Positions 18,034-27,300 of a stretch of DNA of 64,000 nucleotides are shown piece by piece; positions within the stretch are counted from its first letter, which is position 1, and each line of letters begins with the position of its first letter. The DNA is from Pseudomonas quebecensis (GTDB taxonomy: Bacteria > Pseudomonadota > Gammaproteobacteria > Pseudomonadales > Pseudomonadaceae). The stretch is taken from the NCBI RefSeq assembly GCF_026410085.1, contig NZ_CP112866.1, forward strand, positions 2,294,001-2,358,000, written 5' to 3'. The notes under the pieces were generated by a model. That model made no database searches. It was not told the origin of the DNA and was given only the letters and a program-made list of their open reading frames with translations. Made by a program: the position numbers and the translations under genes.

Positions 18034-19326
18034 TCAACGATTGCGCGTTACCCGCCATACGGTGTTGGCCAGGTCGTCGGCGATGATCAATGCGCCTTTC
18101 GGGTCCACCGTCACCCCCACCGGACGCCCACGCGTCTTGCCATCCTCGCTGCGAAAGCCGGTAGCGAAGTCCAGCGGTTCACCGGCCGGCTTACTGTCCT
18201 TGAACGGCACGAAAATCACCTTGTAGCCCACCGGCTGATCGCGGTTCCAACTGCCGTGCTCGCCGACAAACACACCGTCGGCAAAGCGCTCGCCCAGCGC
18301 CGGGAGGGAAAAGTCCACGCCCAGGGCGGCCACATGGGAACCCAGGCTGTAATCGGGTTTGATCGCCGCCGCGACTTTCGCCGGGTTCTGCGGTTGCACG
18401 CGCGGATCGACGTTCTGGCCCCAGTAGCTGTAGGGCCAGCCGTAGAATGCACCCTCGCGCACCGAGCTCAGGTAATCCGGTACCAGGTCGGGGCCGAGTT
18501 CGTCGCGCTCGTTGACCACTGTCCACAATTGCCCGGAATCCGGTTGGATCGTCAGCGCAGTCGGGTTGCGCAGGCCGGTTGCATAGGGCCTGTGCGCGCC
18601 GGTCTGGGCATCGATCTGCCAGACCATGGCACGGTCGATTTCCACTTCCATGCCGCGCTCGGTGATGTTGCTGTTGGAACCGATACCCACATACAACTGA
18701 CGACCATCGGCGCTCACGGCCAGGGATTTGGTCCAGTGGTGGTTGATCTGCGCCGGCAGGTCGGTGACTTTGACCGGCGCGCCGCTGGCCTTGGTCTGAC
18801 CGTCGGTGTAGTCGAATCGCACCAGCGCGTCCTGGTTGGCCACGTACAGCTTGCCATCGGCGAAGGCCAGGCCGTAGGGCGCGTTGAGGTTATCGGCGAA
18901 CACTGTCTTGAGCTCGTAGGTACCGTCACCGTCGGCGTCGCGCAGCAGGGTGAGGCGGTTGCCGCCCTTGACCTGGGTGTTGCCCTGGGCCTTGATCACG
19001 CTGGCGATCACGTCCTTGGGCTTGAGCTTGGCCGCGCTGCCGCCCCGGCCCTCGGCGACAAGGATATCGCCGTTGGGCAGTACCAGGGTCTGGCGTGGGA
19101 TGGCCAGGTCGGTGGCAATCGCCGTGACGCTGTAGCCCTCGGGTACGGTGGGTTTCTGCTCGCCCCAGGGCGTTGGCTCGGCGATCTTCATGCTCGGCAG
19201 CAGGCTGCTTTGTTGTTCGGGCAATTTGGGATCGGGGCCGCGCGCCTGGGTCTTGTCGCCTTCAGCGCCACAGGCACTCAGCAGCAGGGCGGTGCTTAGC
19301 ACGGTCAATGCATGGCAGGTTTTCAT
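18034..19326 (-). CDS. PQQ-type (sorbosone) sugar dehydrogenase lipoprotein
   Basis: A 430-residue beta-propeller protein. The N-terminus MKTCHALTVLSTALLLSACG is a lipoprotein signal with lipobox LSAC. The body has the soluble glucose/sorbosone dehydrogenase pattern: YSVTAIATDLAIPRQTLVLP, LLRDADGDGTYELKTVF, LNAPYGLAF, HHWTKSLAVSADGRQLYVGIG and FVGEHGSWNRDQPVGYKV. Such enzymes oxidise sugars or aldehydes with PQQ in the periplasm. The ATG overlaps the stop of the DUF2231 gene by four bases, so the two are translationally coupled. The coupled membrane protein may anchor it or pass on electrons, which is an inference. Confidence 0.8.
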   Translation of the reverse strand: MKTCHALTVLSTALLLSACGAEGDKTQARGPDPKLPEQQSSLLPSMKIAEPTPWGEQKPTVPEGYSVTAIATDLAIPRQTLVLPNGDILVAEGRGGSAAKLKPKDVIASVIKAQGNTQVKGGNRLTLLRDADGDGTYELKTVFADNLNAPYGLAFADGKLYVANQDALVRFDYTDGQTKASGAPVKVTDLPAQINHHWTKSLAVSADGRQLYVGIGSNSNITERGMEVEIDRAMVWQIDAQTGAHRPYATGLRNPTALTIQPDSGQLWTVVNERDELGPDLVPDYLSSVREGAFYGWPYSYWGQNVDPRVQPQNPAKVAAAIKPDYSLGSHVAALGVDFSLPALGERFADGVFVGEHGSWNRDQPVGYKVIFVPFKDSKPAGEPLDFATGFRSEDGKTRGRPVGVTVDPKGALIIADDLANTVWRVTRNR

Positions 19327-19739
19327 CGGGCACCTCCGGTGCGCAGGCCGGTCCAGGTGGCGAGGATTGCCAGCACGGTTACGATTGCCGACAGCACCAG
19401 GCCGGCGGGCATCATGGCGTAGGCGTCCTTGGCGTGCTGGAACGCATCGATCAACCCCAGCACCCAAGTGGCCAACAGCAGCAGTACATAGCCGACGGGG
19501 CGTCCGGCTTTGTGGGTGGCGCGCAGCAGGTTGACCAGCGCGAACACCAGGGCCAGGCCACAGAACACCAAGGCGCCGGCAATCAACCAGGACGCGAAGT
19601 TGGCCCATTGAATCTGGAAGGTCTGAGCGTAGGTGATATCACTGAGCAGGGCGCCCAAAAACAGCGGCACGCTGCCGGCCAGCAAGGTCGCGTGCAGCGG
19701 ACCGGGCCGGATATCGGGGTAGGTGGGGAGGGTAGTCAT
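19323..19739 (-). CDS. DUF2231 family membrane protein
   Basis: A 138-residue protein with four membrane helices. The N-terminus IRPGPLHATLLAGSVPLFLG and GALLSDITYAQTFQIQWANF are typical of DUF2231 proteins, which often accompany periplasmic redox enzymes. The stop overlaps the ATG of the downstream sugar dehydrogenase by four bases (ATGA), so they form a two-gene operon. Its specific role is unknown. Confidence 0.75.
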   Translation of the reverse strand: MTTLPTYPDIRPGPLHATLLAGSVPLFLGALLSDITYAQTFQIQWANFASWLIAGALVFCGLALVFALVNLLRATHKAGRPVGYVLLLLATWVLGLIDAFQHAKDAYAMMPAGLVLSAIVTVLAILATWTGLRTGGAR

Positions 19740-19934
19740 GGGGGAAGCGGCTCCTTATCGTGCAGCGCCCTGGGCTCAGGGACGCAGTGACTTCGCATAG
19801 GAAAGGAGCGTGTCATTTGTAGGAAAGTTCATAGATGTTATACCGAGGATACGTGTCGAAATATTATGAACCGCGTGGCGTGTTCCTCGGCCCAAGCCCT
19901 TAAGATCTCGCCCTCACTCAGTCCAGGCCCTTCC

Positions 19935-20963
19935 ATGACCCACCCTCGCATCGGCTTTGCCTGCCAGTACAAACACCCCGACCGCGTGCTCTCGACCAGC
20001 GCGCTGAAACTGATTGAAGGCCCGTTCAACCCGCGCACCACCACATTGCGCTGGATGGACAGCGTCGACCCCGGCGTCGCCCGTGACAAATTGGTCGAAG
20101 TGGTGACCCACAACCTGGCAGCACAATTGCAGTTGCTAAGTTACGTCGCCACGCTGCCACCGACCTTGCGCATGCTGCGCCTGAGCAGTGATCTGTTGCC
20201 GTTCTACAGCCATCCCAAAGTGGCGCCTGTCTACCTCGACCCGGCCATCCAGGCGCAATTGATTGAGGGCTTCGCCGCCATCGGCGAGCTGGCGCGGACC
20301 TCGGACATTCGCCTGTCGTTTCATCCCGGCCAATACTGTGTGCTTGGCTCGGAAAACCCGAATGTGGTGGAAAACAGCGTGGCCGAATTCGAGTACCACG
20401 CCGACATGATCCGCATGATGGGCTACGGCCGGCGCTTCCAGGACCTCAAATGCAACGTGCATATCGCCGGCCGCCTTGGCGTGGAAGGCACCCGCGCGGT
20501 GTGGGCGCGACTGTCGGAGGTGGCGCGCCATTGCATCACCTTCGAGAACGATGAAAAAACCTACGGCCTTGACCACTGCCTGCAAGTCGCCGACCTGGCA
20601 CCGGTGGTGCTCGATATCCACCATTGCTGGATTCACGAGGAGGCCTATATCGACCCCGACTCGCCTCGGGTGGCCCGTGTGATCGACAGCTGGCGCGGCG
20701 TGCGCCCCACCATGCACTACTCCCAGCCCCAGGAGCGCCTGCAGGACCTGGGGTTCGACGCCGCACACAAGCTGGAAATGACGGCGCTGTTGCAGGTGGT
20801 CTCCAAGCGCGAGCTGTACGCCCACAGTGAGCAGATGTGGAACCGCTGGACCAACGACTACGCCCTGCAGTTTCTGGATCGCTTCGACATCATGCTGGAA
20901 GCCAAGGACAAGAACGTGGCATCGTCAGCGTTCTACGAATACTGGCAGTCACAGGCCAGTTAA
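19935..20963 (+). CDS. uvsE: UV damage endonuclease UvsE/UvdE
   Basis: A 342-residue TIM-barrel protein. Metal ligands of the UVDE family can be read in order: the histidine in SFHPGQYCVLGSENP, the histidine in CNVHIAGRLG, the glutamate in CITFENDEKTYG, the pair in VLDIHHCWIHEE and the histidine in TMHYSQPQE. UVDE nicks DNA 5' to pyrimidine dimers and other lesions, in the cytoplasm. The ATG at 19935 fits the family start MTHPRIGFACQ; a longer frame from 19866 adds unrelated residues. The kinase-like gene starts 20 bp after the stop. Confidence 0.8.
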   Translation: MTHPRIGFACQYKHPDRVLSTSALKLIEGPFNPRTTTLRWMDSVDPGVARDKLVEVVTHNLAAQLQLLSYVATLPPTLRMLRLSSDLLPFYSHPKVAPVYLDPAIQAQLIEGFAAIGELARTSDIRLSFHPGQYCVLGSENPNVVENSVAEFEYHADMIRMMGYGRRFQDLKCNVHIAGRLGVEGTRAVWARLSEVARHCITFENDEKTYGLDHCLQVADLAPVVLDIHHCWIHEEAYIDPDSPRVARVIDSWRGVRPTMHYSQPQERLQDLGFDAAHKLEMTALLQVVSKRELYAHSEQMWNRWTNDYALQFLDRFDIMLEAKDKNVASSAFYEYWQSQAS

Positions 20964-20983
20964 ACAAAAAGGAGTTTCCCGGC

Positions 20984-21463
20984 ATGCCCACCCTGCACCT
21001 GTTGTGCGGCAAGATCGCCGCCGGCAAATCCACACTGGCCAGGCGCCTGGTGGCGGAACACCGCGCGGTCCTGCTCAGCGAAGACACTTGGCTGGCGCAA
21101 CTGTACCCCGGTGAGGTGCTGTCCATCGCCGACTACCTGCGCAGTGCTCAACGCCTGCGCGGCGTGATGGGGCCGCTGGTGATCGACCTGCTCAAGTCCG
21201 GCGTCAATGTGGTGCTGGATTTTCCGGCCAACACCCTGGCCAATCGCGAATGGCTGCTGAGCCTGGCACACAGCGCCCAAGTGCCGCACTGCCTGCACTA
21301 CCTGGAACTGGACGACGCCACCTGCCGCGCCCGCCTGCATGCACGCAATGCCGGCGGCGAACACGACTTTGCCGCCACCGACGCCGAGTTCGACCTGATC
21401 ACCCGGCACTTCTGCGTGCCGAGCGAGGTTGAGGGGCTGGTAATTGAAGTGCATCGGCCGTGA
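20984..21463 (+). CDS. P-loop kinase-like ATPase
   Basis: A 159-residue protein with a Walker A motif near the start (LLCGKIAAGKSTLARRL, residues 6-22) and the zeta-toxin/AAA_33 pattern: LLSEDTWLAQLYPGE, VVLDFPANTLANREWL, YLELDDATCRARLHARN and the lid region before [11 protein letters not shown]. Such proteins phosphorylate small molecules or act as chloramphenicol-phosphotransferase-like kinases; the substrate is unknown. AAGGAG precedes the ATG. Its stop overlaps the GTG start of the next gene by four bases. Confidence 0.75.
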   Translation: MPTLHLLCGKIAAGKSTLARRLVAEHRAVLLSEDTWLAQLYPGEVLSIADYLRSAQRLRGVMGPLVIDLLKSGVNVVLDFPANTLANREWLLSLAHSAQVPHCLHYLELDDATCRARLHARNAGGEHDFAATDAEFDLITRHFCVPSEVEGLVIEVHRP

Positions 21464-22254
21464 GCGTTTCAGCGTCACAAGGCCTGGACACCGAGGGTTT
21501 TATCCTCACCGTGGCGCAGGCGCCCGTGCAGGCTGAGTATGAATCGGTGTTGGCGGATGCCTGCTCACTGCTGTCGCAGCAAACGTTGGGGCTCGATGGC
21601 TTGTATGTTTACGGCAGCGTCGCACGGGGTGACGCGACGCCCGGTCATTCCGACCTGGACCTTACACTGGTGCTGCGCGAGCCGCAGACCCCGCAGGTAG
21701 CAGAGCAACTGGAACGTGTTCGCCGTGAACTTGAGCGGCGTCACCCGTACGTCACCAAAGTCGACTTCGATATCGGCGAGCGCGCGCAGGTAATGGCGGT
21801 TGAAAACCGCAACCTTTGGGGGTTCTGGCTCAAGCATCAGTGTCGTTGTATTTGGGGCAATGACCTCTCCGTCCATTTCGAGCGGTTTCGCCCATGCCGT
21901 GAAATCGCGCTGGCGTTAAATGGAGACGTCTATTCGGTATTGAACACCTATCTTGCCGAGATCGGTCAGGCGGATATCGAGGCGGATCGGCTGCGCTTGC
22001 AGCGGGAAGCGTCGCGCAAACTGATCAGGGCGACGCAGATATTGCGCCCGGAAGCGGCAACGATGTGGCCACAAACACTGGAAGAACATGTGGCGATGTT
22101 CCTCCAGAGTCAACCGGCGATGGTCACCCAGGTAGCGTTCTTTCTGTTTGAAGCGCGCAACCCTGGCGCCGCGAGCGATCAGTTCTGCGCGCGGCTGCAG
22201 GTGTTTCTGGAGTGGTTGGTTTCACACCAGCGCGACACCCTCCTCAGGACTTAA
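21460..22254 (+). CDS. Nucleotidyltransferase (ANT-like)
   Basis: A 264-residue protein with an N-terminal nucleotidyltransferase domain. [20 protein letters not shown] (residues 50-69) gives the G-S motif and the two metal-binding aspartates (Asp65, Asp67); a later acidic VDFDIGE may supply the third. The helical C-terminal half resembles aminoglycoside adenylyltransferases. The GTG start overlaps the kinase stop (GTGA), so it belongs to the same operon. Its 3' end overlaps the convergent chemoreceptor by 11 bp. Whether it modifies an antibiotic, a protein or another small molecule cannot be told. Confidence 0.7.
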   Translation: MSVSASQGLDTEGFILTVAQAPVQAEYESVLADACSLLSQQTLGLDGLYVYGSVARGDATPGHSDLDLTLVLREPQTPQVAEQLERVRRELERRHPYVTKVDFDIGERAQVMAVENRNLWGFWLKHQCRCIWGNDLSVHFERFRPCREIALALNGDVYSVLNTYLAEIGQADIEADRLRLQREASRKLIRATQILRPEAATMWPQTLEEHVAMFLQSQPAMVTQVAFFLFEARNPGAASDQFCARLQVFLEWLVSHQRDTLLRT

Positions 22255-24184
22255 ACCGCCCCACCAAGCCATTCAACTCATCCGACAGCTTCGACAGCCG
22301 GCCCGAGTCGTCCTGGGCTGAGTTGGCCAGGCTTTCCACCAGGCGCGCTTCGTCGTAGATCTGCTGGATATGCCGATTGATCTCTTCGGCCACGCTGTGC
22401 TGCTCTTCGGCGGCGGCGGAGATCTGCAGGTTCTGGTCGCGGATTTCGTTGACCGAGGTCTGGATGCCTTCGAAGCTGTCCCGCGCGTTTTCGATGGACG
22501 ACACGCTGGCTTTCGACAGGTCCATGCAACTGCCCATCTTCTGGGTGACTTCCTGGGTCTTGGTTTCCAGGGTACCGAGCAGGTGCTCGATCTCGCCGGT
22601 GGAGTCGGAGGTGCGCTTGGCCAGGGCGCGGACTTCGTCGGCCACCACGGCAAAGCCGCGGCCCTGGTCGCCGGCGCGCGCGGCTTCGATGGCGGCGTTG
22701 AGGGCCAGCAGGTTGGTTTGTTCGGCAATCGCGCGGATGGTGCCGAGGATCTGGTTGATGCTGCGGCTGCCGGCCTCCAGCTCGACCATGGCCTGGGACG
22801 ATTCGCTCAAGCGGCGGCCCAGGCGGTTGACGTTGTCGGTGGTCGCTTCGATCTGCTGTTTGCCCTCGGCCACGCGCCGGTGGCCGTTCTCGGCGGATTC
22901 GGCCGCGCCGCTGCAGGAACGCGCGACTTCGTTGGCCGTGGCCACCATTTCATTGAATGCGGTGGACACCAGTTCCACCGCTTCGCGCTGGCGACCGGCG
23001 GCTTCGTTCATGTTGTGGGCCACCTCACTGTTGACCTTCGAAGCGTTATGCAGGTTGGCCGAGGCCGCGCCGATGTGCTGGATCAACTGGCGAATGGCGG
23101 CGAGGAACTTATTGAACCAGCCTGCCAGTTCGGCGGTTTCGTCCTTGCCCTGCACCTGCAACTCATGGCGCAGGTCGCCTTCACCCTCGGCGATCGACTG
23201 CAGGCCCGTGCTGACCTGGCCGATCGGCTTGACGATCACTTTGGAAAACGCCGCGGCGATCAGGCCGAAAATCAGCACCAGCACGCCGACGATGATCGCG
23301 GTGAGGTAGGTCATGCGGGTGGCTTCGGCCATCACTTCGGCTTTTTCGATCAGGCCGATATAGCGCCAGCCCAGACCGGGGGAGGTCCACACGTTGGCCA
23401 TGTAGCGCACGCCGTCGATCTCCACTTCGGTGGACCCTTGAGTCGTCTGGGCCAGTTGCGCGTAAGCCGTGCCCAGGTCCTTGAGCGGTTTGAAACTGTG
23501 GGCGGCGTCGCGCGGGTCGACCAGCAACACGCCGTCTTCGATCAGCATCACATAGCCGCTGTCACCGAGCTTGATGCTCTTGACCAGTTCGGTGAGGTTT
23601 TTGAGCGACACACTGACCACGAATACACCCTTGGGCTTGCCGGCACCGTCGAGCATGGCGCGCGCCGTGCCCACCAGGGCCACGTCGTCTTTGTCGTAGT
23701 AATAGGCCGGTGTGCGCACAGTTTTGCCGGGGCTGGCCATCGCCGCTTTGTACCAAGGGCGTGCGCGCGGATCGTATTTGGCCAACTGAGGGTCATCCGG
23801 CCATTTGACGTAGGTGCCGTCTTCCAGGCCGATAGACAGGATCGCCGCCGCCGGGTGGGTCGCGCCGTAGCGCGCGAAGCGCTCGATCACCGTTTGCGCT
23901 TCGGCGGGCATCGGTTGAGCGGGCGCGTCGGCGGGTTGGTAATTCTTCAGGGTGCTGACGGAGGTGTATACAGAATCGGTGGCCATCTGATCGACGTTCT
24001 GCAAAGTGCCGTCGAAGAACTGGCGGATATTGCCGTCGATCTGGCGAATCTCCCGAGTGCTGCCGTCGATGAATTGCTCCACCGCCTGGCTGCGCGTGTT
24101 CATGACTGAAATCACCGCCACCAGGCTGACCGGGATAAATGCGACCGAGACAAACGCCAGTACAAGCTTGTTCTTTATTTTCAT
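22244..24184 (-). CDS. Methyl-accepting chemotaxis protein with dCache domain
   Basis: A 646-residue chemoreceptor: helix 1 (about residues 7-30), a periplasmic dCache domain (about 40-275), helix 2, HAMP, and a signalling domain with the invariant hairpin tip [20 protein letters not shown]. The ligand pocket region reads [13 protein letters not shown]. It keeps the Tyr, Arg, Trp and Tyr of the dCache amino-acid motif, but alanine replaces the following acidic residue, so a canonical amino-acid ligand is not certain. The ATG at 24182-24184 was chosen (another in-frame ATG lies four codons upstream). A FliA-like promoter is upstream. Confidence 0.85.
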   Translation of the reverse strand: MKIKNKLVLAFVSVAFIPVSLVAVISVMNTRSQAVEQFIDGSTREIRQIDGNIRQFFDGTLQNVDQMATDSVYTSVSTLKNYQPADAPAQPMPAEAQTVIERFARYGATHPAAAILSIGLEDGTYVKWPDDPQLAKYDPRARPWYKAAMASPGKTVRTPAYYYDKDDVALVGTARAMLDGAGKPKGVFVVSVSLKNLTELVKSIKLGDSGYVMLIEDGVLLVDPRDAAHSFKPLKDLGTAYAQLAQTTQGSTEVEIDGVRYMANVWTSPGLGWRYIGLIEKAEVMAEATRMTYLTAIIVGVLVLIFGLIAAAFSKVIVKPIGQVSTGLQSIAEGEGDLRHELQVQGKDETAELAGWFNKFLAAIRQLIQHIGAASANLHNASKVNSEVAHNMNEAAGRQREAVELVSTAFNEMVATANEVARSCSGAAESAENGHRRVAEGKQQIEATTDNVNRLGRRLSESSQAMVELEAGSRSINQILGTIRAIAEQTNLLALNAAIEAARAGDQGRGFAVVADEVRALAKRTSDSTGEIEHLLGTLETKTQEVTQKMGSCMDLSKASVSSIENARDSFEGIQTSVNEIRDQNLQISAAAEEQHSVAEEINRHIQQIYDEARLVESLANSAQDDSGRLSKLSDELNGLVGRFKS

Positions 24185-24262
24185 CAAGATGACCATCAGC
24201 GTGGAGGAGCGGCCAAAGCGACTCGCGTTCGGGAAGAAGCGAGGCGATTTGCTATCACCGCT

Positions 24263-24290
24263 GTTTCGGCGTGGTCTGGGTAAACCTTTA
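24263..24290 (-). promoter_or_regulatory. Candidate sigma-28 (FliA) promoter for chemoreceptor
   Basis: On the minus strand TAAAG (24290-24286) is followed after 15 bases by GCCGAAAC (24270-24263), close to the FliA consensus TAAAGTTT-N11-GCCGATAA with one extra spacer base. It lies about 80 bp before the ATG. Chemoreceptor genes are usual FliA targets. Confidence 0.45.
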
Positions 24291-24334
24291 GGGTTTTTTG
24301 TGCACAATACAATCGTTGATTGTTCTGTATCCAA

Positions 24335-27300
24335 TCAGTACACATCACGCAGGTAACGCTTCTGCTCGCTCAGCTGGCGCCAATAGTCCACGGCATGCTC
24401 CGGGTCCAGCCCGCCGTGGGTTTGTGCGATCTGGCGCAGTACCTGATCGACATCCTTGGCCATCTGGCGGGCGTCGCCGCAGATGTACACCCTGGCGCCG
24501 TCCTGCAGCCAGCGCCACAGCTCGGCGCCTTGTTCGCGCAGGCGGTCCTGCACGTAGACCTTTTGCGCCTGGTCGCGGGAGAACGCCAGGCTCAGGTGGG
24601 TGAGCAGACCGTCGCGCTGCAGGCCTTGCAGTTCGTCCTGGTAATAGAAGTCGCTGGCGGCGTGCTGCTCGCCGAAGAACAACCAGTTGCGGCCTTGATG
24701 CCCGAGGGCACGACGCTCCTGCAGGAACGCGCGAAACGGCGCCACGCCGGTGCCGGGGCCGATCATGATCATCGGCACATCGCCGTCGCTGGGCGTGCGG
24801 AAATGCTTGGACGGCTGCACGAACACCGGCACTTCACCGTCGCCGACGCGGTCGGCGAGAAAGGTCGAAGACACGCCTTTGCGTTTGCCATAGCGCACGG
24901 CCGCGACGGTCAGGTGCACCTCACCGGGGTGAGCCTTGGCGCTGGAGGCAATCGAGTAGAGGCGCGGTTGCAGGCGCCGCAGCGTGCCCAACAGTTCGGC
25001 GGCCGAGCACTCGATGGGGTAGGCCTGCAACACGTCCGCCAGTTGCCGACCCCATAGCCAGTCGTTCAGTTCGGCTTTGTGTTCGGGCCGCAGCAACTGC
25101 TCAAGGCCCGTGTCAGCGCTGCGCTCGGCAATAAACGCCAGGGTTTCGCTGCTGGGCCGGGCGATTTCAAAATGCTGAGTCAGCGCCTGTTGCAGCGAGA
25201 CCTCGCCGAAGGTCTCGATATTGACGCTGGTCGATGCTTTAAGGCCGGTCAGCGCGAGCAGTTCGTGGACCAGTTCGGGGCAGTTACGCGGCCTTACGCC
25301 GAGGGCATCGCCGGCTTCATAGCTGAGGCCGGAGTCGGCCAGGTCCAGGGCGAACTGGCGGGTTTCCTTATGGCGGCTGTGCGGGTTGAGGTGGCGGTTG
25401 AGCAACAGGCGCGAGCCATACAGCTTGGTCTTGCCGGCGGGCGTGGCGACTGCCGGCGCTTTGGTCGGGTTGAGGCTGTGCTGCAGGCGCAGCAGCCAGG
25501 TATCGGCGCGGTCGTGGAATTGGGTATCGCAATCGACACGCTCCAACAGGCGCGTGGCGCCCAATTCCAGCAGGCGTTGGTCGAGGCGTTTGCCGTGGTT
25601 GCAGAACTGGTCATAGTTTGGATCGCCGAGGGCAAGTACGGCAAAACGCAGGGATTCCAGGCGCGTTTCGCTGCGGCTGAGGCTGTGCCAGAAACCTTCG
25701 CCGTTGTCCGGTGGGTCGCCGTCGCCGAAGGTGCTGCTGATCAGCGCCAGGTTCTGGGTGCTTGCCAGTCGGCTCGCCGGGAAATCCGCCATCGCGCTCA
25801 GCTCGACGCTGATACCGGCCTCGCGCAGGCGTTGGGCACAGCGCTCGGCCAATGCTTCGGCATTGCCGGTCTGGGATGCCCACAGCAAGGTCAAGGCAGG
25901 TGCGGCGGGCAGCGTGCTGACACCCGTCGCGAGCGCGCGACTGAACAGCCCGCCGAGTAAACCATCGACCCATAGCCGCGCTTCGCCGGCCAGCGGCGCG
26001 TTCGGCGGCAACACCGGCACCTCCCCTGGCTGGCGTGCGCTGTCGGCGCGCAGGCCACTGATGAAACCGGCGAGGTAGGTGCGTTCGTTGTCGCTCAAGG
26101 GTGGCGGGGTGAGGGGCCGCAGGCCGGCGATTTCGGCGAAGGCGTCGATGCGCGACAGGGTGGATTGCTCTGCGCGAGCGGGAAGGTCGGTGGCCGCCTG
26201 GGGGGGCGTGTCGAGGAACTGATGGTCGATCAACTCGACGCGCGCCAGGCTGACCGCGCAGCATTTGAATTCCGGTTGCAATGAAATCGGGTCGACCGCG
26301 TCCGAAGTCACGGCATTGATCGCCAGGTGTTCGCCAAACACATCGTTCCAGTGGAATGGCGCAAAACAGTGGCCCGGTTGCACGCGGTCGCTGATCAATG
26401 CGGGTAACACCGCGCGCCCGCGCCGCGACAGCACTTGCACCGGTTGCCTGGCCCGGATGCCCAGGCGCGCGGCGTCGTCGGGATGGATCTCGACGAAGGG
26501 GCCGGGGTTGAGTTTGTTCAGCGTGGCGATCTTGCCGGTCTTGGTCAGAGTGTGCCATTGGTGCTGCACGCGGCCGGTGTTGAGCACGAATGGGAAGGTG
26601 TCGTCGGGCAGTTCCGCCGGGGGCATGTGCGGGCGCGCAAAGAACTGGGCTTTGCCGCTGGCGGTGGCGAAACGCAACGCGCCGTGCTCGCGGTAGCGAA
26701 TCGGGTTGCGCGGCGCCGACTCGGCCGTCGCCAGCGGCCATTGCAGCGGCGTCTCGCGCAGACGCCCATAGCTGGCGCCGCGCAGGTCGTAGCCGGTGGC
26801 GGGGTTGCAGGCGCGTTTGATTTCTTCGAACACCTCGCTGGCATTGGCGTAGCTGAACGCTTCGGCATAGCCCATCGCACAGGCGACCCGGGCGATGATC
26901 CGCCAGTCGGCCAGGGCCTCGCCCGGCGGCTCCACGGCGTGTTGCATCAGGGTCAGGTTGCGCTCGGAGTTGATCATCACGCCTTCGGCTTCGGCCCACA
27001 AGGCGCCGGGCAAGAGGATGTCGGCGTAGCGGTTGGTTTCGGTGTCGAGGAAGGCGTCCTGAGTGATGACCAGTTCAGCGGCCTGCAGCCCATCGATCAC
27101 CGTTTGACGGTTGGGCACGCTGGCCACCGGGTTGGTGCAGATGATCCAGCAGGCTTTGATCTGCCCCGCGGCCATCTGCTCGAACATTGCCACGGTGCCG
27201 TCGCCGGCCTGGCGCGGCAGGCGGTCGGCGGGAATCTGCCAGAGGTCTTCGATAAAGGCGCGGTCGGCATCCACCAGCATCGAACGCTGCCCCGGCAGGC

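Noticed and set aside
22370..24109. Long open frame antisense to the chemoreceptor
   Set aside because: Antisense shadow: Gly/Val/Asp/His-rich with no motif, while the chemoreceptor carries the invariant signalling hairpin.
24309..24323. Inverted repeat ACAATC-GTT-GATTGT just after nasA
   Set aside because: It is short and AT-rich with no T tract on the minus strand; it could be a weak terminator or an operator, and I cannot decide between them.
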